This document shows positions 18,101-28,200 of a DNA stretch of 64,000 nucleotides, one piece after another. The translations under genes were made by a program, and so were the position numbers. The DNA comes from Ahaetulla prasina. Its lineage: Eukaryota; Chordata; Lepidosauria; Squamata; Colubridae. The stretch's first letter is position 1. The number at the start of each line of letters is the position of its first letter. The stretch is from the NCBI RefSeq assembly GCF_028640845.1, contig NC_080543.1, forward strand, positions 1,124,667 to 1,188,666, in the 5' to 3' direction. The notes under the pieces are model-generated. The model made no database searches and had not been told where the DNA came from. It worked only from the letters and a program-made list of their open reading frames with translations.

Positions 18101-21100
18101 ATAAGGGATGGGGTGGGAGGCGTCCTTAGGCAGGGAAGGATGGCTGTGTACATGCCTAGGCAGAAAAAGGGAGATGCTACCGAATGGGCAAGTTGTTGAA
18201 CCATTGCACTAATTGCTCACACACACCCTAATTGCTCACACATGCAAGCTTGGCTTAACAGCTTGTTAAGAGCCGTTCCGGGGAGACAAAGAGAGAGAGA
18301 AGAAGCCAAGGAAAGGGCAGGAGAATCGGAGGATTAATGCCAGGTAGCTCAAGGGGGGAGGATGCAAGGAGCAGCTTTATGAGGCCAGCCGTGCTTTGAC
18401 TGTGTGGCTCTTGCCCCAATGTGGAATGTCTTAAGGAGAAAGGTGTCCAACCATCCAACCTTCTGAAGAACAAGAAACTTCTCTTCATGATGGATCCTTG
18501 CTGCTCTCTGAGCTGGGTGGTTTTCTTGAAGATGTTTCATTGCTAGGTGACATCAACAGCACTCGTCATAGAACTGATGACTTTCCCTAGTTGGGTCATG
18601 AAATGTCTGCAAGAAAACCACCCAGCTCAGAGAGCATCAAGGGCCCCTCATTTCAACCCAGCTGCAAATATTCTACTTTGTTAGCTTCTCTTAAGAACAG
18701 AGCTTGGAGAAACACAGTAGTTGTGAAGGATGCTGGTGGCACCCACACCTGCTCAGGGTTTGCAGTGATGATAGGAAAGGCGGGAGTAGAACAATAACCA
18801 AAGTTTAAGGCAAAAGACTCTCATTGGAGATGTAATGTGTCTCTCTTGAGTGAAAGGAAGGGAGGCTATAAGCTCTGTAGGACAACAAAAAGGAAATGGA
18901 ACAATCTACATTAACATTAATTAAGAGGAAAAAGATAACATCAGCAAATTTGCTTGCTTGGCAAATTCAGAGCAGCTGGCAAAGAAATGAAAAAATTGGA
19001 TAGCTTTCCCAGACACTTCACTTCTCATCCAAGAAGCTTCTTCAGCTCAGAGCTTCAAAGAAAAACCCGAAAGTCCAGTTGCCTCTTGAAAAAAGCACAT
19101 CTGGGATGACCCAGAGGCTGTTTTTCCACCCAAAGGAGGAGGGGAATTTTAATGCAAATTGAGACAGAGAAAGAAATATGGGCCCCTGCTAAGGAGGGAA
19201 GCGGATGGGACGTCCACTCACCGCCTCCGTTGCGATAGCAGAGATACGGGAACCTCCACACATTCCCCAGCCCCACGCAGTATCCCAGGCAGGAAAGCAG
19301 GAATTCGTACTTCCCTCCCCACGTCTCCCGCGGTTGGATGGGCTCGGGGGCCCGTGTGGCACCTGCCACCAGGAAAGACGGCTGCATCGGGGGCAGGATG
19401 GTGGCCGGCAGGCAGAATCCCTCCAGGCCAGCCCCGCTCAGCTGGGCGACTCTGCCCTGCAACCGAAGGAGAGAAGACAATGCTAATCAGAAGCATAACT
19501 GCTATTTGCTGGCTGGGGAAATCCACACTTCTTCAAGTTTTTAAAGTTGAGAAACCCTGGTTGAGGGGGTGGATGAGTTAGTGCTGATCCCTGGAAATTG
19601 AGCAGACCCTGCAATTCCCTTGAATTGGTTGTTCAGAAGGAGCTTACCCTTGCCGCCTTCTTCGGGCTGAGAGGGAGGGACTGGCCCAAGGTCACCCAAC
19701 TGGCTTAGAGCCTAAAGAGGAACTACAACCAGGCTAAAAACCAGGAGAAGTTCTGAGCAGCAGTGGTGCAGTGGTTAGAGTGCAGTACTACAGGCTACCT
19801 CTGCTGACTGCCGGCTGCCTGCAATTTGGCAGTTCAAATCCCACCAGGCTCCAGGTTGACTCAGCCTTCCGTCCTTCCGTCCTTCCGAGGTGGGTAAAAT
19901 GAGGACCCAGACTGTTGGGGGCAAGAGGCTGACTCTGTAAACTGCTTAGAGAGGGCTGTAAAAGCACTGAAGCGGTATATAAGTCTATTGCTATTGCTGG
20001 CGCCTTCACCACTTGGTGTCTCCAAAACTGGAAGGCGCATTTGGAAGGCATTTCTTCCTTCAGAGCTTCCCTGCTTTGCCTTGCTCAGGTTGGTCAGCCT
20101 GGTCTTCTGCCTGCCTGACCAGCACGAGAGAGAAATGCCCCAGGTGAGTTTTGGCCCTTTTCTCCTGAAATTCCTGTACAGCGAGTCCTCGACTTACGAT
20201 CGCAATGGAGCCCAACTTTCCTGTTGCTGAAATTCTGAGCCACAGAAGACAAGTTTTGAGGAAGCAAGACAGTTAAGTGAGTTCTGTCCCATTTTACGAC
20301 CTGTATTGCCAAAGTTATTAAGTGAATTCCTGCAGTTATTAAGTTAGTAACGCGGTGGTAAAGAGAATGTGGCTTCCTCCATTGCTTGCCAAAGGTCGCA
20401 AGTGGGAATCACGTGACCCTGGGACACTGCAACCGTCATAAATATGAGTCAATTGCCAAGGGTCTCCATTTTGATCACGTGACAGTGGGGATGCTGCAAC
20501 AGTCGTAAGTGGGAAAAATGGTCACAAGTCGCTTTTTTCAGTGCTCTTGTAACTTTGAACAGTCACTAAATGAATGGTTGTAAGTCGAGGACTATCTGTA
20601 GATGTGTGTGAATTGGGAGCTGTGAAGAGAAGCGCCCCAGAAACAAAATTCTCCACCCCTTCATACACATTGAATCCTAGGGCCGGAAGGGACCTTGGAG
20701 GTCCTCTAGTCCAGCCCAAGGCAGGAGTCCCACCCTGTCTTTCTCGAAGACCTCAAAGGACGGAGCTTCTCCTTCCTTCCACGGCTGCTCCCAGGGAGGG
20801 CAGGCAGAAGGAGCCGGAGGCCAAGTACAAAGAAAAATAGCAGGTGGGGGGGGGTCAAATTCCGGCAGTCCTCGACTTACGGCCAAAGTTGGGATCAGAA
20901 TTTCCATTGCTAAATGAGGCTGTTGTTAAGGGAGTCGTGCCTTATTTTATGACACTTTTTTGACATGGTTGTTAAGTGAAGCACTGCAGTTGTTAAGTGA
21001 ATCAGGCAGTCTTTAAGTGAGTCCGGTTCCCCCCCCCTTGACTTTGCTTGTTGGGAAAGTTGTAAACGGGGGTCACTTGACCCCAGGACGCTGCAGCCGT

Positions 21101-22921
21101 CCTAAATCCACGCCAGTTGCCAAACGCTCGAATTTTGATCGCGTGACCATGGGGATGCTGTGATGGTCATAAGTGTGAGGACCAGTTGTAAGTCACTTTT
21201 CCCAGTGCCTTTGTAAGTCTGAACGGTCGCTAAACGGATGTTGTAAGTCGAGGAAATCCAAAAACTCTGAGCCCGGCCTTGCTCTCCCCTTTCTTTGGCC
21301 CCTCCCCTCCCTGCGCCCCTCTCGGCCCGACAGGACGGGACCCTCCGGGCTGTTGCTGGCGCAGGAAGGAGACCCTGCAGGGGCTGCCCATCAGTGGCAC
21401 GTCAGAATGGGCTTTGCGGGCAAGAGAAGGATTCCCCTCAGCTATGGGGATGGAGCGGACTCAGATTTATGACGGGTGCAGAGTCCTGGGGTCACGTGAT
21501 CCCTTTTTGTGACCTTCTGACAAGCAAAGTCCGTTGGGAAGCCGGATTCACTTCACAACCAGGTTCCTAATTTAACAATTGCAATGATTCACTCAGCAAC
21601 TGTGGCAAGAAAGGTTGTAAAATGGGGCAAAACTCACTTAACAACTTTCTTGCTCAGCAAGTTTGGGCTCAGTTGTGGTCATAAGTTGAGGACCACCCGT
21701 ATTTTAAAAGCTAGAAGAGCAGAAGCCCATTTCTCCTAAAGGTCTCAAAGGCGCCTAAAAGGATTTTAACCTGGATGGTTTTGAATGCAGCTCTTGCAAC
21801 TCCTCGTCCGGGACTTGGCCTGACCCCCCCACTCCCTCGCTGCTCCTGGGGAGCCCATAGGCCCAAACGGCCTCCCCCCTTCCCCCCCCCCAGTGACCCC
21901 CTTCCTTGGCTGCAGGTCCCAGTTTTGCTTTGGGGCAGAAGAAAATGTGTCTTTCTCTGGCGAAGGGCTTGGAACAGCCATTTTCTTAACAGGAAAAAAA
22001 GCAAACACCAAAATTAATAACCAAAGTAAAATGCACGGATTATAATGGGTGTCCGTTCTTTTGGCTTCCCTGGGCTGCGCTGAGCGAAGGGGAATCGGCT
22101 TGGGCCACACATATAAAATATACAACATAGTAAATGTATATAAATCACATAATAATTCTAAAAGTTTTCAATCTTGTGTGGCCACATTAGGTAGCTGGCC
22201 CTGGGTGGGACATGCCTGCCTGATGACCTCGGAAAGGTCATTGCCCAGAGCCCTCCCAAGCGGGAGACCCTGTCCTGGCCATCTGACTGAAAAATAGCAG
22301 TTTCTGCTATTTTTCCAAAAGCTCCAGAATCACAGACTAAGAGTCGGAAGGGACCTTGGAGGTCCTCTAGTCCAACCCGCTGCTTAAGAAAGGAGCTGGT
22401 TTCTCTGGCTGGGCAGTGTAGAGAGCGATTCCTATAGTTGGACACCCCAGTGTGAATTTGGGCGCCAATCCAGGCTGGGGAGGGGGAGGGAATCGCTTTC
22501 CTTTTCTCCCTTTTCCCAGCGGAGCACCTCGGAGCAACCTGCTCAGCCGCGGTTGCATTCGCACCTTGAAGTACCGGGACCCACCTGCCCACCGGCTCTT
22601 CCTAACAACGATCCGATCGGGTGACTCCCCTCCCAGCAGCGTCGGGCCCAGCCCGGCTCTTCTCTGTCAACCGCCCGGCTCGGAGCCTTCCCTATTTCCA
22701 GGGGGCTGAGCTGCCCCACCGCGGCTGGGCAAAAGGATGCCGCTCTCCGGGGAGGAGGACCCCCCCCCCCCCAACCAAAATTGCCGGAGGAACGGCTGAG
22801 CCGCCGGGCTGCCCCAACAACCACCCTATTGGGTAGGCTCAGGGCGGGCTGAGCCGAAGCCACCCTCTCCCCCCACCCCACTCACCGGGCTGGCAGCAGT
22901 AGGAGCAACCGGAGGGTCCAT
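9022..22921 (-). CDS. SLC6-family Na+/Cl- coupled amino-acid transporter, complete, 15 exons
   Basis: Plasma-membrane symporter with 12 membrane segments. Exons in gene order: 22921-22886, 19456-19222, 17190-17059, 16643-16489, 16312-16260, 15402-15264, 15109-14975, 14135-14032, 13818-13694, 13348-13236, 12542-12408, 11469-11370, 10328-10210, 10080-9907, 9174-9022. Total 1908 nt, 635 residues; all junctions agree in phase. TM1 has [18 protein letters not shown] (residues 74-91). Loop 2 has the paired cysteines [12 protein letters not shown] and one N-glycosylation site NGT. TM6 has [13 protein letters not shown]7 has [18 protein letters not shown], including the Asn and Ser expected at the Na+/Cl- sites. 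TM8 has D-T-L where most relatives have D-S-Q. Segments such as [26 protein letters not shown] and YGAYRFPQW look closest to the proline (SLC6A7) and glycine transporters. The exact orthologue and substrate are not established. Confidence 0.93.
9907..10080 (-). CDS. SLC6 gene exon 14: TM11-TM12 region
   Basis: 58 codons in phase 0 on both sides, residues 528-585. It starts [12 protein letters not shown], continues [20 protein letters not shown] and [14 protein letters not shown], and ends GTLVA. The tail exon 9174-9022 then gives [12 protein letters not shown], which resembles the amphipathic start of the C-terminal tail in proline/glycine transporters, and ends [11 protein letters not shown] at a TGA. 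No PDZ-type C terminus is evident. Confidence 0.88.
10757..10860. repeat. Inverted-repeat element (family B, hAT-like MITE)
   Basis: The arms GACTTCAACTCCCAGTATTC and GAATTCTGGGAGTTGAAGTC face each other across a few bases. The same palindromic family occurs at 4622-4690 (one arm), 17825-17945, 33950-34020, 43040-43190, 46997-47082 and 56545-56645. This copy lies in the SLC6 intron between exons 13 and 12. Confidence 0.75.
11012..11170 (+). repeat. Fold-back element fragments (family C)
   Basis: Two tandem half copies carry CACTGATGATGTT and a GGGTCATGAAACGTCTGCAA-like core. Fuller copies at 14380-14545, 18490-18650, 28130-28405 and 38620-38780 have both arms, so that GGTGCTCTCTGAGCT at one end faces AGCTCAGAGAGCACC at the other. 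Single arms are at 17262-17345, 23835-24005, 41478-41560, 43595-43665 and 45648-45715. The family has no coding capacity and I cannot place it in a superfamily. Confidence 0.7.
12890..13032 (+). repeat. Purine-rich microsatellite, (GGAA)n with GA-rich flank
   Basis: From 12977 to 13030 there are about 13 uninterrupted GGAA units, preceded by a (GA)n and AAAG-rich stretch from 12915. It lies in the SLC6 intron between exons 11 and 10, on the strand opposite the gene. Confidence 0.95.
13236..13348 (-). CDS. SLC6 gene exon 10: TM8
   Basis: Residues 373-409. It gives [20 protein letters not shown] then [17 protein letters not shown], and ends in CTG before GTGAGT. The last three codons are GAC ACA CTG (Asp-Thr-Leu). 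In nearly all SLC6 members this is Asp-Ser-Gln (or Gly-Thr-Gln in glycine transporters), so the conserved Gln is a Leu here. The splice signal itself is normal. Confidence 0.88.
19222..19456 (-). CDS. SLC6 gene exon 2: N-terminal tail and TM1
   Basis: Residues 13-90 plus one base. The cytoplasmic tail runs from GRVAQLSG to [15 protein letters not shown], the usual R-x-x-W gate motif followed by TM1 with [20 protein letters not shown]. It ends RNGG plus G before GTGAGT. The next exon (17190) supplies GG and then [18 protein letters not shown]. Confidence 0.93.
19745..20005 (+). repeat. Sauria-type tRNA-derived SINE
   Basis: It starts GTGGTGCAGTGGTTAGAGTG (A box) and has a B box (GGCAGTTCAAATCCC), then GTGGGTAAAATGAGGACCCA, TTGGGGGCAAGAGGCTGACT and a 3' end GCGGTATATAAGTC followed by CTATTGCTATTGCT. 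Related copies are at 51768-51998 (+) and 32700-32935 (-). It is an intron insertion in the SLC6 gene. Confidence 0.8.
20172..20602 (+). repeat. Family A element, near full length
   Basis: It runs from CAGCGAGTCCTCGACTTACG to GTAAGTCGAGGACTATCTG, so the ends are inverted repeats. Both ends are flanked by TA, which could be a duplication or chance. It lies in SLC6 intron 1, with another copy at 20862-21255 and a reverse fragment at 21462-21700. Confidence 0.8.
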
Positions 22922-23180
22922 CAGGCACCGCCAACTCGCTCCAGTTCCGGCAGTTCAGCCAGCCAGGCGGGCGAGGCGGGGCCAGATAGGCCGGCCGGCA
23001 ACGCACCTGGCCCCACCCGCCGCTCACCTGGCCCGCCCCGGCAGGCTCTGCCCGCCCCGCCCGCCATACTCCAGTCGGGCTCGCCTCGCGGGAAGTGCCC
23101 CCAAAGTCGCCCGCGCCCCTCGCCTCTCCCGCGGGGAGGTTGCAAGACGCGCGCGGGATCGTCCGCGCCGGTTCACGAGA
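22450..23180 (-). promoter_or_regulatory. CpG-rich promoter region of the SLC6 gene
   Basis: A GC-rich stretch dense in CG dinucleotides that surrounds the first coding exon. It includes GCCCCGCCCGCC-like Sp1-type boxes near 23055. I see no TATA box. The transcription start is not resolved. On the right it runs into a CR1 fragment at 23168-23322. Confidence 0.6.
22886..22921 (-). CDS. SLC6 gene exon 1: 12-codon start exon
   Basis: ATG at 22921 encodes [12 protein letters not shown] and ends at CCG before GTGAGT, exactly in phase 0 with exon 2. It lies in a GC- and CpG-rich stretch (about 22450-23180). The +4 base is G. The choice rests on phase, the donor and the promoter-like setting; a transcript would settle it. 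A longer open frame from 23207 is in another phase and was not used. Confidence 0.7.
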
Positions 23181-24079
23181 TGCCTGGACTGGCTGGGGCT
23201 CCATCACTGGAGGTTTCGAAGAAGAAACTAGACAGCCTCTTATCTGAACTAGTTTCGGTTCTCCTGCTTGAGCAGGGGGCTGGACTCGAAGACCTCCAAG
23301 GCCCCTTCCAGCTCTATTCTATTCACTTTTGGGCTGGAGGAGCGGCTTCCCCGGGACCAGCAGGGGCAAAGGCCGGGCGGGGAGCGGCCCTCTGCATCCG
23401 GACTAGCGGGGAGGACCAACCTGGGGGCTTTCGAGGGATCGCTGTCCGCCCTAAAGCGCAGCTCAGCGCAAGAGAGCCGCTTCTGGGGCGCGTGGCAGCA
23501 GGGGGTCCCAGCGCCGCCTGGTCCGGATGGGATCTTTGCTGGCCGGGAAGGGCCTTTTGCAGCCCCAGAACCGACGGAGGAGGGGGCCCCGGCGGAGGCT
23601 GCGAGGGGGACGCAAAGTCCGCGCGTGGAATTGGGGGGAGGGGGACGGGCAGAAGGCGCTGCTTTTGTTGCACAAGACCCAGAAGGAGCTTCAGGCGTTA
23701 ATTCCTTAACTCCAACGCGCCCCCCCCTCCCCCCAGCAGCTCCTTTAGCAACCACCAAGGAGAAAACAGCACTTCCTCCAACACTGACAAGAGAGAAAGT
23801 CACTTGTACACGAACGGAGAGCAAACCCTCCTCCCTTCTAGCACTGATGATGTTCCCTAGTTGGGACATGAAACGTCTGCAAGAAAACAACCAAGCTCAG
23901 AGGACCCCACAGTCCTCCTCCTCCTCCCCCCCCCTTACAAATCCCACTCCCTTCTAGCGCTGATAATACAGGGAAACAGCCAAGCTCAGAGAGCATCAGG
24001 GACCCACATGTCAGCGGCCCCCATTTCTGGCCTGGGGCGACTCTGTTCATGGAGGCTCATTCCTGCCTTTCAAGGGGTC

Positions 24080-24410
24080 CGTTGCCATGCCCTGCCTGTG
24101 GGGCTGCCCTTGAAGACCACCCAGAACTTCGGCTGGCCCAGAATGCAGCCATCAGGGCAGGTATGGCATGGCTCATTGTGCCAACATAACCAGCTGCTCC
24201 GCCAGCTGCCCTGGCTCCCAAGCCGCTGCGGGTGTGATTGAGGATGCTGGTTACTCCTTTCAAGCCCTGGACGGCCCAGGACGGGGTTACTGGAGGGGCC
24301 ACTCCTTCCAAGGACGACTGCCGACCCCACAAGCTCCCCGCAGAAGGGCCTTTCCAGATTCCTTCCCCAGAGTCTCCTTATCACCCGGTGAACTCGGGTC
24401 CTGCCTTTCC
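24080..24410 (+). repeat. Degenerate L2/CR1-clade reverse-transcriptase fragment
   Basis: Across frames the sequence reads like LAQNAAIRA followed by a LxQLPWLP motif, the pattern of the RT C-terminal region seen intact at 49400-49700. A CR1 3' end (TCTCCTGCTTGAGCAGGGGG) follows at 24418-24485. It lies between the two divergent promoters. Confidence 0.5.
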
Positions 24411-24879
24411 TTGTAGGGTCTCCTGCTTGAGCAGGGGGTTGGACTAGAAGACCTCCAAGGTCCCTTCCAGACCTATGCTGATTGATACCGGACCCCTTTC
24501 TCTGGAGGGATCCCCCATCCGACTACAGCCCTCCACTATCTGCTCTGTGTCGGTTGTTGCCCTGATAGATTTTCATTGTTCCCGGGTGGGCTTCTTCTGC
24601 TGCCGCATTGTTGGCTGTTGTGCCGGTCACCCTGTTTGAGCTGGTCTCGGAGAAGCTGCCACGGAATAAGTTAGGATGGCAGTTGTGGACAGGGAAGCCG
24701 GAGGGAGTGAAAAGGGGCTCTGCCAGCATCCTGAATGTGGGGAGCCGCTTTCAGGGCTCCTGAAAGCAACCGGGGTGCAGCGCCCCCCCCCCCGCGGGGT
24801 CCGGGCTGCGTTTGGGGTCTCCCCCCTGCCAGCGGCGGGAGAAAGCGGTCCGGCGAAAAGGTCGGGGCGCTGGCCGGGG

Positions 24880-25195
24880 TGCCCCGCAGGTGGCGCTGTC
24901 GCGGACTGACTGCGCCGCAGTCTTGGAGAAGCAGCGGAGCCGGCGCCTCTTTCCCGCCTTCCCAGCCGGGCTTGACGGGGCTTCCAGCCCGGCGCTGCGC
25001 ACGCGCAAGTCCGGAGGGCGGTTCCCCGTCATCCGCCATCTTTGTGCGGGGCAAACTCCGCTGTTGGGGCGGCCGGGCCCGCGTCCAAGATGGCAGAGTC
25101 GGCGTCACGCGGGGCGGGGCCGCGGCGCTGGCGGGAAAGCGTCTGGCGGGCGATCGGCTGAGGCGGCTGCGGAGCTTCTCGTCCGGCCCGGCACC
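24880..25195 (+). promoter_or_regulatory. RRM1: CpG-rich promoter region of RRM1 with two YY1-type motifs
   Basis: GC- and CpG-dense sequence directly upstream of the RRM1 ATG. GCCATCTT at 25035-25042 and its reverse complement AAGATGGC at 25087-25094 are YY1-type sites typical of TATA-less housekeeping promoters. No TATA box is seen. The transcription start is probably between them and the ATG. Confidence 0.65.
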
Positions 25196-25214
25196 ATGCA
25201 CGTCGTCAAGCGAG
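25196..25214 (+). CDS. RRM1: RRM1 first coding exon
   Basis: ATG CAC GTC GTC AAG CGA plus G, then GTGAGC. The start context CACCATGC is Kozak-like at the upstream bases. The split Asp codon is completed at 26332. The seven residues are those expected at the N terminus of the vertebrate protein. Confidence 0.93.
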
Positions 25215-28200
25215 GTGAGCCGCCCCAACGGTCCCGGGCACTCGCTAGTCGGAGGGCGATGGGTTTTGTAGTCCCCCAGCGGGTCCCTTGTGCCGGGGGT
25301 CCCGGCCTCCCCATCCCAGACGTCGGGGGGCAGCGAGCCCCCCCCCGTTGGTACTTTTAAGGCGAGGGGACACCAGCCCTGCGAGATGGGGTGGGCCCCC
25401 CAAAACCGTCTTTGGGGGAGCCTCCTCGTGCCTGGCAAATTATGGGGGTCTTTCTTCCCCCTCAACCTTCCTTCCTCCCGCAAAGTCAGGCCTGCACCCC
25501 CCACAGCCCCTCAGGCGCCCCCTCCGGGCCTTGAACCCCCCCCCCCGGTTGGGGGGGCTGCATCTCCCTCCTGCAGCCCCCCCCCCCAGCCCCTGGAAGA
25601 GCGAAAGGCTTCACCAGGCGGACTTCGGCCTGTCTAGCAGGGCCAGGTGCTCTAGGCGGGGGAGGGAAGGGGGGGCACCCAGGGGTCTGTTCTGTGACCC
25701 TCGAAGGGGGGGGCAGCCTGTTCCCCAAAGTGCAAGGAAGGGGCCCCCTCCTCCTCTACCTCAAGACCCCCGGAGCCCCGAGTTGAGGGGGCTGCATCTC
25801 CCTCGTGCAGAGCTCCCCCCAGGGAGAGGACAAGGCTTGACCAGCTGGGCCGAGGTCTTCCAGATGGGGGGGCAGGACTTGAGGGGGGCTTCACGGGGGT
25901 CTCCTGGGTGGGGGGCAGCCTGTTCCCAAAGTCCAATGGAAGGAGAAGGAGTGAGCCCCCTCCTCCTCTGTCTCAAGACCCCCAAGCCCTTCCCTAAGTT
26001 CAGCCCCCCCAGAAACTCCTAGAAGAGGGAAAGGCTTGACCAGAAGGCAGGGCCAAGATGCATTAAGATGGGGGAAGGCTTGAGGTGGCCCATCCAGGTC
26101 TGCTGGCCTTAAGAGTTCCTGTAACTCCGGGGGGGGGGGGCTTGTCTCCAAAGAGTGGGAGGGGGCAGGAGTGTGGCTCCCTCCTGTTCAGCCCCCCACA
26201 GCCATTATGAACAAGGGAATGTGGTGTAGACTTGGGGGTCCTCCTGCCCTCTTCTCCCCCCTCTGCTCCTCTGCCTCAACTCCCCTTTCCACTCCCAACG
26301 ATTTCACGCCTGTCCCTTTCCACCCTGGCAGATGGCCGCCACGAGCGGGTTATGTTCGACAAGATCACCTCCCGGATCCAGAAGCTCTGCTACGGCCTCA
26401 ATTTGGATTTCGTGGATCCTGTGAGTTTCTTTTCGGCTTCCCCGTCTGAGAACCCTTGCTGGGAAGAGGCTGCTGTGAGGCCTGGTGGGAAAGCAAGGGG
26501 AGCCCTGACTCTCAGATTTGTGGCATAGAAATGAAATAAATAAATAAAAAATAACACCCCCCCCCCCCCAAAAAAAAATATTTTCCTATCCTAGATTTCC
26601 TAGATTTATCCTAGATAAAACACTCTTAATAATACTGAGACGAAGGGATTAGTTTGCCACCAGAGTCTGTCTGATTATTTCTTATTTAGATGGACATCTG
26701 CTCTTCGGTGTGGCTTGGATCAGCTGGGAGGGATGAAGGATACCTTTATAGGTGTGAAACCATCCCCTCATTAGCTTATGGCCTTAATCATTACTCAGAC
26801 TTTTATTTATTTGACAAATTTATACAGCTGCCCAACGCAGACACATAATTTGATAGGTAGGTAGGCAGGCAGGCAAATAGAGAAATAGAAATAGATGGAT
26901 AGAGAAATAGATAGAAAAGTAGATGATAGAGATATAGATACTGAAATGGATGATAGGTAGAGAAATAGGTAGGTAGATTAATTTTGATCATGTGACCATT
27001 GGGATGTGGCAATGGTATGTTTGAAGGCCGGTCATAAGTCACCTTTTTTTAGTGCATTTATAACTTGGAATGGTCACTAAATAAATAGTTGTGAGTCGAG
27101 GATCACTGCACTATGTTTCAGGGTGGCTCCAGAGGAAGATTTTGTAGGCTGCTAAAAGGCTACACGCTAGGAAATCAATTTGCCATGAATAAGAGTTCTT
27201 TTGTTTTGGCCAGGCTCAGATCACCATGAAGGTGATCCAGGGTCTGTACAGTGGGGTGACCACGGTCGAACTGGACACACTGGCGGCTGAGACTGCAGCC
27301 ACTCTCACAACCAAGTACCCCGACTACGCCATCCTGGCCGCACGGATTGCAGTCTCCAACCTGCACAAAGAAACGAAGAAAGTCTTTAGCGGTGAGTGCT
27401 TGCAGGGAGGGGTGGGGACACTATGTTGTTACTATATTTTAATTTTGATCACATGACTGTGGGGATGCTGCAACAGTTGTAAGTGTGAAAGGTGATTGTA
27501 AGTCACTTTTTTCACTGCTGTTGTAACTTTGAATGCTCACTAAGTGAACTGTTGTATACTATAAGAAGCTAAAAGTATGCAATAAAATAATAACTGATGC
27601 AAAGATTAATAGGTCATTTAAGATGCTCTTAAGAGACACTAAGAGGTGTGCTGCAATGAAGCAGTCTCTGTCCACCTGCCAAAACAAAGAATCAGCTGGG
27701 CTTTTCTAACCTGACCGGTGCCATCACTGAGAAGGCAATTTTGTGGAAAATCGCTCTAGCTCTTTGCTGTGATTTTGAATGTTTACTAAGCAACCAGTCA
27801 TAGCTTGAGGTCTACCTGTATTCAGGAAGAAGTGAATTAATCTGAATGCTGACTGGCTCTGAACAGAAAGATGGATAAGTAGAAAACGGACCCTCTGCAT
27901 CTGGACTGCCATATAGGTTTGCCTTCCTTCTGCCACGGCTAATATGGCCGTGCTGTGATCTGTTGTGCCTTTGTTGCTTTCCAGATGTGATGGAAGACCT
28001 TTATAACTACGTGAATCCACACAACAGCAAGCATTCGCCCATGATCTCCAAAGAAACCTTGGACATTGTACAAGCCAACAAGGATGTACGTGCTGATTGA
28101 ATAAAACTTCTTTTAGGCAGGTGGAGACAAAGGTAGGGTCCCTGGGGCTCTCCGAGCTGGGTGGCTTTCTTGCAGATGTTTCATGACCCAACTAGGGAAC

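Noticed and set aside
22839..23207. A longer N terminus for the SLC6 protein (frame from 23207)
   Set aside because: It is out of phase with exon 2 at the 22886 donor; the 12-codon exon fits exactly.
23249..23957. Two overlapping open frames of more than 200 codons on opposite strands near the SLC6 promoter
   Set aside because: Both cross a CR1 fragment and a fold-back repeat; the composition follows the GC-rich island.
24671..25504. A 277-codon minus-strand frame over the RRM1 promoter
   Set aside because: It spans the promoter and first exon of RRM1 on the other strand; no known domain, explained by high GC.
25288..26022. A 244-codon open frame downstream of RRM1 exon 1
   Set aside because: It lies in a C-run-rich first intron; proline-rich chance translation without homology.
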